NCBI GenBank assembly: GCA_964617665.1
Contig: CAZUAH010000016.1
Location: 1 to 61,825, forward strand
Origin: JADHUC01 sp964617665
GTDB lineage: Bacteria > Planctomycetota > Planctomycetia > Pirellulales > Pirellulaceae
Direction: 5' to 3'
DNA: 61,825 bases
In this document: positions 17,273 through 26,343 of the stretch, piece after piece
How positions within the stretch are numbered: the stretch's first letter is position 1
How the letters are laid out: each line of letters opens with the position of its first letter
Notes under the pieces: model-generated
Told to the model about the DNA's origin: nothing
The model's input: only the letters and a program-made list of their open reading frames with translations
Databases searched by the model: none
Position numbers and translations under genes: made by a program

Positions 17273-19693
17273 TCAGCCCGCTCGTCGGCGTCTTCTTCGA
17301 CGCCAGTACCACGCCCCCGCTGCGACGACAATCGTGGGCAGAGCGATCATCCCAGCGACTTGCACCCAGCCTGCCAGCAAGAGAATGCTATTGACGAGCG
17401 AATCGTGCTGTTTGGGTGTCTTCGGAAGCTGGTCGGAGTACTCAGCCACGTGATGCATGATACTGACGGCCAGCGAACGATCGGGGATCTCTTTGTGGCA
17501 ACTTAGGCAGACTCCGTCGCGGCTGATGTGTTGACGTTCCTTCTCATTCAGCGGCCGCGAATGCTGGAAATGGTGGCCTACCGTCTGGAGCTGCTTTCCG
17601 TCGTGGTCAAACACTCGCGACCAGTCGGCCGTAAGTCCCTCGATGGCTTCACATTGCACTTGATACTGCTTGGGAAGAACTTCCTTGTCCGCAGTCTCTA
17701 TTTCCACAACCAATGGTTCGTCCCACGGCCGCGTATGTTTGCCGCCGCCGACTCCGTAACCGAGAGCCTTGCCTGACACATGACATGATTCGCAAGTTCG
17801 CGCCACCTTTGTCATTGTGTGCGGCTGTGTCGGGCTCAAATCGATCGCCAGTTGGCCTTCACCATCGTCCGGTGTCTGATAAATGCGATTCAATAAAATC
17901 GGTTCACCATCCGCGCCGATAACTGTGATCGAAGGCTGGCAGCCGGGCGCGATTGGCGTGACTCGGTTTTCGCCGTTGACGCCTAGGATGGGGTTTTCCC
18001 AGCGGAGATACGAACGCTGTTCTTCGATTTGGCCGGGGATGATTGTGTCGTAGCCGGTTTCGCCGCGATCGGCTCGACACTCGGGCCGTTGATCGTGGCG
18101 GTGGCCGGCACCAAGCCAGTCGAAACAAGTCTTGCCTCCCGAGTAGTCGATCTTGACGTGACAGCCGTAGCACTGCGGCACCCACGACGCGTGGCAGGTG
18201 TAGCATTCCATGTTCGAGATATGAGGGTCGATTTCCGCCATGGCTACTTGTCCGGCCGTCTTGAGCGAATCTTCCTTCTCCAGCAGCTTCAGCGGTTTCA
18301 GTTCGATGTCCTTTCCGCCGGCCGTGTAGATGATGACCTTGTCGCCATCACGCACGGCATTGTCCAAGGGATTGCCACGAGCGGTCAACAAATAGCCGTC
18401 CTTGGCTGGGAAAACCGTGCCTTGCTCAAGGTATTCCGTGAGTTTGTCAGTCGTGCCACGCGGCGGACCGTCGGCTAACTCCGCCGCGAATTCGTCACCA
18501 TATCCCAATGGCAACTCCCACGGGTATGCTCTAGGAGTACCGTGGCAGTCACTGCATTCGATCTCGACGGCTCCCAGGTTTGCCGCGGCGATGAAACCAT
18601 CGCTGTGTACGTCGATTGATGTATGGCAATCAAGGCACATCATCCCTTTCTCGTAGTGGATATCCTGGTGCATCGCGATGTAGTGCTTTGTGTGCAGGGC
18701 CGGCTGGTGGCCACCGTCTTTGTTGTAGGGCGACTTGTAGGGAGTCTCCATCAAGCCTTGGTACGATACTCCGATCCGCTTGCCACGATCGTGGCATGTT
18801 GTACACGTCTCGACTGGGATCCCACTGTACTGCTTTCCGTGAACCATGACTTTGGCTTCCCGCGTGCCGTGAATTGAATGCACCAGTGAATGGCCGCGTT
18901 CGTCTCGAGGGATCGTTTTGTCGTCGCCCTCATAGAGTCCTTCGTTGCCATATGGTATGTGGCACGACGAGCAGCCCATTCCCCGGTAGTCGCCACGAAC
19001 CTGCCGTCCTTTGACCGCGTGATGGCATCGTTGGCATTGGTTTCGAATATAGGTCAGCGCGGCCAATTCCGGTTGCTTGGCAAGTACAGTCAGATCCGTT
19101 GGTGCCTCGGGGAGCTTGACCAGCCGATCCATGAAGACCTGAGGTTCAAGCTCCTTGAGCCGTTCCATGTAGGACCGATACTCCTTCGTCCCCAGTCGCT
19201 CGGCCGGATCGGCCGGATTGGCCAGATCGTAGTTGCCCCAGAAATGTTCGTAACCCGATTTTGCACCGTGCTCGCGGTGAAATGAGCCAAAGGACCAACA
19301 CACGCCCTGGATCTTTCCCGCCTCGGTCATCATCAAGCTGTGCCACTGCACTTTCGTATGTTCTGCATGACACTGGCCACATGTCTCTTCATTGACCCAC
19401 GGGCTGCCCGGGGCAGGATAGAACGCGTCGCCGCCGTGCGCTTGTTCTTTCTCTGCCGCGGTCGGGTCTCCGCCATGGCAGACGATGCAACCGTTCGGAT
19501 CGTCGAGCACCTCGCCAAAATCGAGTATCTCCGCCAACATTTGCGAGGTCGGCTCGCGGATCGACTCGATACCGTCATGGCATTTCAGGCAACCGGTCGG
19601 GCCGTCTTGGGCTGCCGTATCTTGACCGGCTGCCCAGTCGAACGACCAACCGATCAGAGCAAGCGAAAGGAGAGTAGCCAGACGAGAGGCCAT
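17273..19693 (-). CDS. Membrane-anchored dodecaheme cytochrome c
   Basis: An 806-residue exported multiheme cytochrome. Twelve CXXCH motifs can be counted (CLKCH, CIVCH, CGQCH, CQRCH, CSSCH, CTTCH, CLDCH, CSDCH, CYTCH, CYGCH, CESCH, CLSCH in order). It has an N-terminal signal peptide (MASRLATLLSLALIGWS) and a C-terminal transmembrane helix followed by an Arg-rich tail, so the heme domain should face the periplasm or paryphoplasm. I chose ATG 19693 because it starts the signal peptide; the frame is open another 276 bases but without signal or heme features. Role: electron transfer, possibly a reductase; no known reductase active-site signature was recognised. Confidence 0.88.
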   Translation of the reverse strand: MASRLATLLSLALIGWSFDWAAGQDTAAQDGPTGCLKCHDGIESIREPTSQMLAEILDFGEVLDDPNGCIVCHGGDPTAAEKEQAHGGDAFYPAPGSPWVNEETCGQCHAEHTKVQWHSLMMTEAGKIQGVCWSFGSFHREHGAKSGYEHFWGNYDLANPADPAERLGTKEYRSYMERLKELEPQVFMDRLVKLPEAPTDLTVLAKQPELAALTYIRNQCQRCHHAVKGRQVRGDYRGMGCSSCHIPYGNEGLYEGDDKTIPRDERGHSLVHSIHGTREAKVMVHGKQYSGIPVETCTTCHDRGKRIGVSYQGLMETPYKSPYNKDGGHQPALHTKHYIAMHQDIHYEKGMMCLDCHTSIDVHSDGFIAAANLGAVEIECSDCHGTPRAYPWELPLGYGDEFAAELADGPPRGTTDKLTEYLEQGTVFPAKDGYLLTARGNPLDNAVRDGDKVIIYTAGGKDIELKPLKLLEKEDSLKTAGQVAMAEIDPHISNMECYTCHASWVPQCYGCHVKIDYSGGKTCFDWLGAGHRHDQRPECRADRGETGYDTIIPGQIEEQRSYLRWENPILGVNGENRVTPIAPGCQPSITVIGADGEPILLNRIYQTPDDGEGQLAIDLSPTQPHTMTKVARTCESCHVSGKALGYGVGGGKHTRPWDEPLVVEIETADKEVLPKQYQVQCEAIEGLTADWSRVFDHDGKQLQTVGHHFQHSRPLNEKERQHISRDGVCLSCHKEIPDRSLAVSIMHHVAEYSDQLPKTPKQHDSLVNSILLLAGWVQVAGMIALPTIVVAAGAWYWRRRRRRRAG

Positions 19694-19844
19694 CGCGGAC
19701 GCCTTCCATGAGGATGGAATTGCTGCTTTTCTACTGAATGCAATGCGGTTTCCCAATCGACACCAGTATAGGAAACTTGCAGCCCTGTACAGATCCCCCG
19801 ATCGACAGTAATCTGACAAGGGAAAGGGATAAGGGATACATGAC

Positions 19845-21176
19845 ATGAACGAAACGCCGTCGCCCTCCTCGCAGCCGAACTCGCCCCCGTCTCGTCTTCG
19901 CCGTGTTGTGCGTGTTCTGCTCTGGATGGTCATCGTCCTTGTTGCGATCACCGGCCTCTGGGCCGTCACCGTTGAGGTTGCTTTGTGGCGAGGATCGGCC
20001 TGCCTGGAGTCTCGCGATCACGAACGTGCGTTGTCCTGGCTACGGTTCGCTGATCGAATTTCATTTGAACGGGCGGAGCTTCACTTCTTGCTCGCTCGCG
20101 CATACAGGCGTCTGGAGCAGTTCGACGAAGTCGAAACGCATCTGCGACGCGCGTTCGAGATGGGATGGGAGGTCAGCCAATTGGAGCGCGAACAGTGGTT
20201 GGCTTTGGCACAGACGGGCCAGTTCGACGAGGTCAACCCACACTGGGCGACTCTGTTCGAAGCCCCGGGTACGGATGGCCCGGAGATCAGCAAGGCGTAC
20301 GTGACGGCGTCTTTGGCTTGGTTTCGCATCGGCGATGCGGATCGAGTGCTGGATGCGTGGACGAAAGACTTCCCTAACGATCCCGAGCCGCATTTTCAGC
20401 GAGGGCGAATCGCGGAGACAATGCTGAGTTGGAGCGATGCGGTAAAGCACTTCCGTCGCACGGTGGAACTGGATCCGGTACGTGGCGATGCCAGGCTGGG
20501 ACTGGGGACAGCTTTGGTTAAGCAGGGGAAGATTGAAGAGTCGGAAGAACATTTGCGGCTGGCGTGCGAGATGCAACCAGACAACGTGACGGCCCGAATC
20601 ACTTACGCTCAATGCCTGTCCAAGCTAGACCGCGTCGACGAGGCACGTGTGATGCTCGGCGAGGTCTTGGAGTCGACACCCGATAACGTTCAGGCTTTGT
20701 TGGAGCTCGGCACGATAGAACTGGCGGCTGGCGCGAACGAGCAGTCACTTCAGCACCTGCAGAGAGCTGCTAAACTGAAACCCGAGAATCGCGAGATCAT
20801 TTATGCCTACGCGAACGCATTGAAGAAGAACGGTCGGTCGGAAGAAGCTGCGAGACACTTGAAGTTCGTGGATGAAGCCACGAAACCCATGTTGAGACTT
20901 AAGAACATTATCAACCAGTTGCTTGCCAACCCGGAAGACACGGATCTCCGTTTCCAGGTTGGGTTGATCACGTGGCGTTACAAATCGCGCGAGGAAGGCG
21001 AGCATTGGCTGCGGAGCCTGCTGAAGATCGATCCACGGCACCAGCCTACCCACGCCGCGTTAGCCGAACACTATGCGCTGGCGGGCGACGAGCAACGAGC
21101 GGCTCATCACCGCCGAATGGCAGGGATCACCGACCCGGTCGAAATTGAGCCAAAGGACGGCAGGCAGGATGGATAG
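19845..21176 (+). CDS. Membrane-anchored TPR protein
   Basis: A 443-residue protein with a short Pro/Ser-rich cytoplasmic head, one transmembrane helix (about residues 21-41) and roughly ten tetratricopeptide repeats (for instance the run from ERAELHFLLARAYRRLEQFD, and later GDARLGLGTALVKQGKIEES). It should display its TPR domain outside the cytoplasm as a scaffold. It is followed after 74 bases by a CRTAC1 lipoprotein gene on the same strand; the same pair occurs again at 24907-28188. It is divergent from the dodecaheme cytochrome across about 150 bases. No enzymatic domain is visible. Confidence 0.85.
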   Translation: MNETPSPSSQPNSPPSRLRRVVRVLLWMVIVLVAITGLWAVTVEVALWRGSACLESRDHERALSWLRFADRISFERAELHFLLARAYRRLEQFDEVETHLRRAFEMGWEVSQLEREQWLALAQTGQFDEVNPHWATLFEAPGTDGPEISKAYVTASLAWFRIGDADRVLDAWTKDFPNDPEPHFQRGRIAETMLSWSDAVKHFRRTVELDPVRGDARLGLGTALVKQGKIEESEEHLRLACEMQPDNVTARITYAQCLSKLDRVDEARVMLGEVLESTPDNVQALLELGTIELAAGANEQSLQHLQRAAKLKPENREIIYAYANALKKNGRSEEAARHLKFVDEATKPMLRLKNIINQLLANPEDTDLRFQVGLITWRYKSREEGEHWLRSLLKIDPRHQPTHAALAEHYALAGDEQRAAHHRRMAGITDPVEIEPKDGRQDG

Positions 21177-21250
21177 TACGCGGTTGCTCGGCACGAGAAT
21201 GTGCCGCCGAGCCGTTTCGCGATTCGCGACCTGGGGACGAAGTCATCGGA

Positions 21251-23041
21251 ATGAGAATCGGTCTGTCCTACACTCGATCGGCAACGATCACCGCTCTGCC
21301 AACGCGACGCCCTAGTGCTGTTGGATCGCCGTGTTGGTATATGCTTTGGTTTGGCCTCCTAGTGCCGCTTGCTTTCGGCTGTTCGGGCGATGTGCCAAAC
21401 GATACCGAAACGCACAACCGCTCCGAAGTGAAGGAGATGTCCGGACAGCCGTCGTCACCCGTTACCACCGCGGCATGGTTCGAGGACGTAGCGTCACAGG
21501 CCGGGATCAAGTTCGTCCCGCGTAACGGACAGGAGGCAGGACATTGCGCAATACTGGAGACATTGGGCGTAGGCGTGGCCCTGTTCGACTACGATGGTGA
21601 CGGAGACATGGATCTGTTCGTTCCGGGAGGTGGCCGTTTCAGCGAAAAGAAGGAGGTCCTGGGCTTGCCGCCAGCCCTTTTCTGCAACCAGGATGGTGAA
21701 ACCTTCTCGGATGCGACAACGCACGCCCGATGTGGTGATGCTCCGTTTTACTCGCATGGTGCGGTGGTAGGAGATTACGACAGCGATGGCATGCCCGACG
21801 TATTGATTACGGGATACGAAGGCCTGTTGCTATACCACAACAATGGCGACGGCACATTCACTGAGACGGCGGCCCAGGTCGGTTTGCCAGGCAAGACTTG
21901 GAGCACGGGCGCGGCTTGGGGGGACGTGAATGGCGACGGCACTTTGGACCTGTATGTGGTGAACTATGTCAACTGGTCGTTCGAGAATCATCCCTTTTGC
22001 GGTCCGTCGGCCGCTAAACGCGATGTTTGCTCGCCGGGCGACTTCGACGCGATTTCGGACCTGTTCTATCTGGGCAACGGGGACGGCACGTTTCGTGAGG
22101 CCAGCAGCGAAGTAGGGCTAGAGGACGGCGGTAAGGGGCTGTCGATCCTGGCAGCCGACATCGACGTTGACGGCGATTTGGACTACTACGTCACCAATGA
22201 CACGACCCCAAATCTCTTGTATCAGAACGACGGCGAGGGGCGTCTGGAAGAGATCGGATTGTTCAGTGGAGCGGCACTGAGTGAAAGTGCCCAGGCCGAC
22301 GGTAGTATGGGGGTCGATCTGGGCGACTTCGATGGTGATGGCCTGCCCGACATCTGGGTGGCGAATTTCGAGGACCAAAGTTTCGCCCTTTATCGAAACG
22401 AGGGCGAATGCAACTTCGCGCATGTCAGTGCCCAAATGGGAATCACCCGCGCCCGCGGCGTCTATGTGGGATTTGGGACGGCGTTTTTCGACTTTGACTT
22501 GGACTGCGACCAGGACCTGTTCGCGAGTACGGGCCACGTAATGTACCATCCTCGCAATTCATCAATCCGTCAACTGCCCCTACTGTTCGAGAACCATTCC
22601 GGAAAGAAGTTCGTTAACGTATCCGAAGCGGCTGGGCCGTATATGCAGTCTCCGCATATCGGTCGCGGCGTCGCTTTGGGCGACTTCGATACCGATGGAT
22701 ACCTCGATTTGGTGGTGTCGCACACTAATGAACCGATATCGCTGTTGCATAACCGATCCAAGACCAACGGGCACTGGTTTGGAATCCGGCTGATCGGTGT
22801 AGCGAGCCACAGAGATGCGGTGGGAGCGCGCGTTCTACTTCGCGCCGAAGGTCGCTCCCAGAGTCGGCAAGTTAAGGGAGGCAGCAGCTATCTATCGTCG
22901 AATGATCCGCGCCTGTACTTCGGGTTGGCAGAGGCAGATGCGATTGAGGAGATCCGGATTCAATGGCCCTCCGGCATACGCCAGACTTTCAATCAAGTGA
23001 AAGTAGACCAAGTGCTGACGGTGGTCGAACCGGAGGCGTGA
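21251..23041 (+). CDS. CRTAC1/ASPIC-UnbV FG-GAP lipoprotein
   Basis: A 596-residue exported protein with FG-GAP/VCBS repeats that carry calcium-binding DxDGDGxxD motifs (FDYDGDGDMDLFV, GDYDSDGMPDVLI, GDVNGDGTLDLYV and others), forming a predicted beta-propeller, and a C-terminal ASPIC/UnbV domain (VGARVLLRAEG to IQWPSG). A lipobox-like LAFGC lies at about residues 40-44, after a hydrophobic segment; an internal ATG at 21341 would place it near residue 14, more usual for a lipoprotein, so the true start is uncertain. Function in this family is not defined; protein binding at the cell surface is likely. Confidence 0.88.
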   Translation: MRIGLSYTRSATITALPTRRPSAVGSPCWYMLWFGLLVPLAFGCSGDVPNDTETHNRSEVKEMSGQPSSPVTTAAWFEDVASQAGIKFVPRNGQEAGHCAILETLGVGVALFDYDGDGDMDLFVPGGGRFSEKKEVLGLPPALFCNQDGETFSDATTHARCGDAPFYSHGAVVGDYDSDGMPDVLITGYEGLLLYHNNGDGTFTETAAQVGLPGKTWSTGAAWGDVNGDGTLDLYVVNYVNWSFENHPFCGPSAAKRDVCSPGDFDAISDLFYLGNGDGTFREASSEVGLEDGGKGLSILAADIDVDGDLDYYVTNDTTPNLLYQNDGEGRLEEIGLFSGAALSESAQADGSMGVDLGDFDGDGLPDIWVANFEDQSFALYRNEGECNFAHVSAQMGITRARGVYVGFGTAFFDFDLDCDQDLFASTGHVMYHPRNSSIRQLPLLFENHSGKKFVNVSEAAGPYMQSPHIGRGVALGDFDTDGYLDLVVSHTNEPISLLHNRSKTNGHWFGIRLIGVASHRDAVGARVLLRAEGRSQSRQVKGGSSYLSSNDPRLYFGLAEADAIEEIRIQWPSGIRQTFNQVKVDQVLTVVEPEA

Positions 23042-23279
23042 TGGGGTTAGTTGATGGTGACTGGGTGCGACTGGCTAATATGGCCTGCTTTCCGTGCGTA
23101 GACGGATCACTTGATCCGCGAAGATAAGGATTGGCGGACAATGCTTGCGGGAATCTGGGCCTGTGCTTAGGATATGTGTGGTAACTCTCAACAACAGGCG
23201 ATCCTCGCATTCTGATAGACTTGTTGCTCGGAGGATGCCGATAACGTCCTGAGAAAGTCTTGCTTGGAGAAACAGTACT

Positions 23280-23723
23280 ATGAAGTGTTATTGTGCACTT
23301 GTCGCCACGGTTGTCTTAGCTGTAAGTGGCTGTGGCGGAGGATCTGAGCTAGATCTCGCGCCCGTCAAGGGCAAAGTCCTGCTTGATGGCCAACCCCTGG
23401 CAGGTGTGTCAGTTTCGTTCATCCCCGATACGGCCAAAGGCACTACGGGCCCACAATCCGGTGGCACGACAAACGAGCAGGGCGAATTCACACTGGCTGC
23501 TCCCGATGGTGGCGACGGAGCCGTTATTGGACACCACCTTATCCTCGTCACTCCACCATTCCGTGAAGACCAGGGGTCTTCCGCCGATGGTCCCGCAAAG
23601 GTGGAGCAGGCGACCTCGACAGTCAAAGTACCCGAGAAGTACACAAACTTTGCCACAACCGATTTGACCAAGGAGGTCAAGGGTGAGGGGAACGACTTCA
23701 CTCTTGAACTCACATCTCAGTGA
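23280..23723 (+). CDS. Small transthyretin-like lipoprotein
   Basis: A 147-residue lipoprotein with signal and lipobox LAVSGC (about residues 13-18), then a single beta-sandwich domain with the pattern VKGKVLLDGQPLAGVSVSF ... GEFTL typical of carboxypeptidase-regulatory / transthyretin-like domains. Such proteins very often stand beside DUF1559 genes in planctomycetes, and here one follows 111 bases later. A GGAG site precedes the ATG. No enzymatic residues are visible; a structural role at the cell surface is inferred. Confidence 0.82.
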   Translation: MKCYCALVATVVLAVSGCGGGSELDLAPVKGKVLLDGQPLAGVSVSFIPDTAKGTTGPQSGGTTNEQGEFTLAAPDGGDGAVIGHHLILVTPPFREDQGSSADGPAKVEQATSTVKVPEKYTNFATTDLTKEVKGEGNDFTLELTSQ

Positions 23724-23777
23724 CGAAGCAGGTATTTTCCCGGTGTTTATTGCAGACGCCACATTTGCCTGTAGAAT

Positions 23778-23803
23778 TTCTATAGTACTACATTCTCCGT
23801 AAT
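23778..23803 (+). promoter_or_regulatory. AT-rich stretch upstream of the DUF1559 gene, promoter candidate
   Basis: TAGAAT and TATAGT hexamers lie about 50-60 bases before the start codon in an otherwise GC-rich area, with TTGCAG about 16 bases before TAGAAT. This may be a sigma70-like promoter for the prepilin gene. Low confidence. Confidence 0.25.
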
Positions 23804-23834
23804 CGTCTTACTTTTTCGGAATGGAGAGTTTGCC

Positions 23835-24797
23835 ATGATTGGTCCATCTTTCCCCCGACGCCGGCGTTCTGGCTTTACGTTGGTCGAACTGTTGGTTGTC
23901 ATCGCCATCATCGGGATACTTGTGGCGTTGCTGCTTCCGGCCATTCAGGCCGCTCGCGAAGCCGCACGCCGAACCGAGTGCGCCAACCATCTGAAACAGA
24001 TTGGTGTGGCCCTACACAACTATCATGACACGTACCGCAAGTTCCCTGCGTTGGAGATTCACACGGAGGATTTTCTCCGCGGAGCGAACAACGACTGGGG
24101 CAACAACAGCGGCACGTGGGTTCTGATGATTCTGCCGTTTATCGAGGAACAGGCCCGATACGACAGCGTCAGCTTCGAGCATCGTTGGGATTGGAATGAC
24201 GGCCTGACCCCACGGATTATTGATAACAAGGCTGCTATTCGCGAGCCAATCGATGCGTACCTCTGCCCGAGCAATCCCCTTGGGGACAAGTTCACCGGCA
24301 ACAACTTTGATTCCCACATTATCCACTACTTCGGTGTGTACGGTTCGGCCGAACCAGCAGGCGGGCGTGCTCGGCAGCGTTGGCACTGCAAGACGTGTTC
24401 CTCTGGAGATCAGAATCACAACCGCATTAACATGGGCATCATGACCTACAACTCCGGGACCAATATGGCAGCGATTCTCGACGGCACCAGTACCACGCTG
24501 ATGGTATCTGAGGTTCGCGGTTACCGGCCAGCAAGCCCTGACCGCTTGGTCGAGCCAGTTGACGGGCGCGGCATGCGTTGGGAAATCGGCACGGGCACTC
24601 ACTTGCAACCGATCAACGGCGTACATGGATACTACGGCTGCAACAGCCGTTGGGAGACCCCGGCCAGTTTTCATCCTGGTGGCATCATGGTCACTTTGGC
24701 TGACGCGTCCACAAGGTTCGTCAGCGAGAATACGGATCGAAATGTGTTCCTCTGGGTCGGATCCATGGCAGACAGCAAAGAGCACCAACTGCCATAG
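23835..24797 (+). CDS. DUF1559 family prepilin-like protein
   Basis: A 320-residue protein with a type IV prepilin / pseudopilin leader: RRRRSG then FTLVELLVVIAIIGIL, the cleavage expected before Phe with the Glu at position five. The body has the DUF1559 features, including the RRTECANHLKQIGVALHNYH segment and the C-terminal DASTRFVSEN segment. Dozens of copies per genome are usual in planctomycetes; function is unknown but probably as extracellular pilin-like structures. GGAG lies eleven bases before the ATG. A good hairpin follows the stop. Confidence 0.93.
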   Translation: MIGPSFPRRRRSGFTLVELLVVIAIIGILVALLLPAIQAAREAARRTECANHLKQIGVALHNYHDTYRKFPALEIHTEDFLRGANNDWGNNSGTWVLMILPFIEEQARYDSVSFEHRWDWNDGLTPRIIDNKAAIREPIDAYLCPSNPLGDKFTGNNFDSHIIHYFGVYGSAEPAGGRARQRWHCKTCSSGDQNHNRINMGIMTYNSGTNMAAILDGTSTTLMVSEVRGYRPASPDRLVEPVDGRGMRWEIGTGTHLQPINGVHGYYGCNSRWETPASFHPGGIMVTLADASTRFVSENTDRNVFLWVGSMADSKEHQLP

Positions 24798-24836
24798 GCC
24801 GTCGTACACCATTCGTCGCCTCAAGAATCTGAATGC

Positions 24837-24877
24837 AACTGACCGGCAGGGCAGACATGTCTTGCCGGTTTTCAGTT
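24837..24877. terminator. Terminator between convergent DUF1559 and TPR genes
   Basis: ACCGGCA (24842-24848) pairs with TGCCGGT (24863-24869); the loop itself contains the palindrome AGACATGTCT; TTTT begins at 24869, and an outer AACTG/CAGTT pair closes the structure. It sits between two converging genes and could end both transcripts. Confidence 0.65.
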
Positions 24878-24906
24878 GGGCGGGGCAGTACCGTCTGGTT
24901 TGGCTC

Positions 24907-26301
24907 CTACGGAGAGGCTGGCGGCGTTTTTTCGGTCGCGGCCTTCAACAATTGCCCGGCGGCAGCGTTCTCCGGCGATAGATCCAGAACGGTCCGCAAT
25001 TCTCGTTCGGCGTCCTGCCACTTGCTGTCGTTCAACAACAGCTTCGCAATCTCGATGCGGGCGCCGATCAGATCCGCTTGGTACCGCACGGCTTCACGAA
25101 ACTCGTTCATAGCATTCGCTGGATCGCCCAGTTGAAGGAAGCACATACCCAGGTCCTGGTGCGATGATGCGTCATCCGGCTTGATGGCAACGGACTTCTG
25201 GTACCGTTCGGCAGCCTGCTTCCACTCATCCTGCATCATATGGACGGCGCCCCGAAGGCTGAGCATAACGAACGCATCGGGATTCCTGCGGATTCCCTCG
25301 TCCAGTACGCCGGCAGCCAGGTCGAAGCGATTTAGCGTGTAGTAGGCCCTGGCAAGCTGTTCTCGCAACATGAGATCGTCCGGCTGTTCGTCCACCAGCA
25401 TCTTCAATAGGTCGATCGTCGCCTGGGCTTCTCCCCGATCGAACAACAATTTGGCCTGATAGGCCAACCAACGCGAATCGCGGCGTAGCGTAGACAACTC
25501 CTCCAAATACGGATCAGGCCAATAATCTGGGCTTTGTGGCAATGCCTGCAGGCGTTCACTTTCCGCCTTGGCCTTTTCCTGTTCACCCAAACGCGAGTAG
25601 ACCTGAGTGAGCAGTTCGACGACGCCTCGCCGCGGAGGTGGCTCCTGTGCCAACGGTCCCAACAGTTGAAGGCACTCTTGATACGCTTGGCTTTGAAAGA
25701 GCAAGCGAGCCGACAAAAATCGAGCAAACGGATGAGCGGGCGCCAGTTCCAGCGCACGTCTCAGTTCTGGTTCTGCCACTTCGGACTGGCCGACTTGGAT
25801 CAGCGTGTCGGCTAGTTTGACTCGCAGTTGAGCGATCTCGGGCTGAATTTCGATGGCTTGGCGGTATGCGGCAATCGCCTCCTCCTTTTCTGTCCCTTCC
25901 AAAAGGCTGCCTAACAGGTAGGGCCAGCGAAATTCGTCAGGCTGCAGGCGAGCGGCCTGCCGGTAGCACTCCATGGCTTTGGCCGGATATTCGTGGGCCT
26001 GCAGCATCATGCCCAATCGGCCCCAGGCCTCGGCGGAACGCGGGTGTTGGACGACGGCGTCCCGAACCTCCTGGATGCCTTCCGCGACGCGAGGAGTCGC
26101 ATCATTCAGGTCGATTTCCGGAACCCTCGGCGGGAACATCCGATCCGCGTACCGCCACGCCAAAACCGCGACGGCCAGCATTGCAGCCAGGACAATGACG
26201 TATTTGCCAAGCGGCGCCCGGCGGCGACCATTCGAGGTCTTCTGGGCCGAGTTTTGATCCGCTGGGGCTGGGGCAGGAGCGGGATCAGTTGTGTGGTTCA
26301 T
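24907..26301 (-). CDS. Membrane-anchored TPR protein
   Basis: About 464 residues: a Pro/Ala-rich head, a transmembrane helix (LGKYVIVLAAMLAVAVLAW), then ten or so tetratricopeptide repeats. ATG 26301 has GGAGAG about eight bases upstream and is preferred to the codon at 26334. It is the second gene of a minus-strand pair, 42 bases after the CRTAC1 gene, mirroring the TPR-CRTAC1 pair at 19845-23041. The repeats suggest a scaffold exposed outside the cytoplasm; no enzyme domain is seen. Confidence 0.85.
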   Translation of the reverse strand: MNHTTDPAPAPAPADQNSAQKTSNGRRRAPLGKYVIVLAAMLAVAVLAWRYADRMFPPRVPEIDLNDATPRVAEGIQEVRDAVVQHPRSAEAWGRLGMMLQAHEYPAKAMECYRQAARLQPDEFRWPYLLGSLLEGTEKEEAIAAYRQAIEIQPEIAQLRVKLADTLIQVGQSEVAEPELRRALELAPAHPFARFLSARLLFQSQAYQECLQLLGPLAQEPPPRRGVVELLTQVYSRLGEQEKAKAESERLQALPQSPDYWPDPYLEELSTLRRDSRWLAYQAKLLFDRGEAQATIDLLKMLVDEQPDDLMLREQLARAYYTLNRFDLAAGVLDEGIRRNPDAFVMLSLRGAVHMMQDEWKQAAERYQKSVAIKPDDASSHQDLGMCFLQLGDPANAMNEFREAVRYQADLIGARIEIAKLLLNDSKWQDAERELRTVLDLSPENAAAGQLLKAATEKTPPASP

Positions 26302-26343
26302 CAGTCTCTCCGTCGGTTGGGCAAGAGAACGCAACGGGAGATC

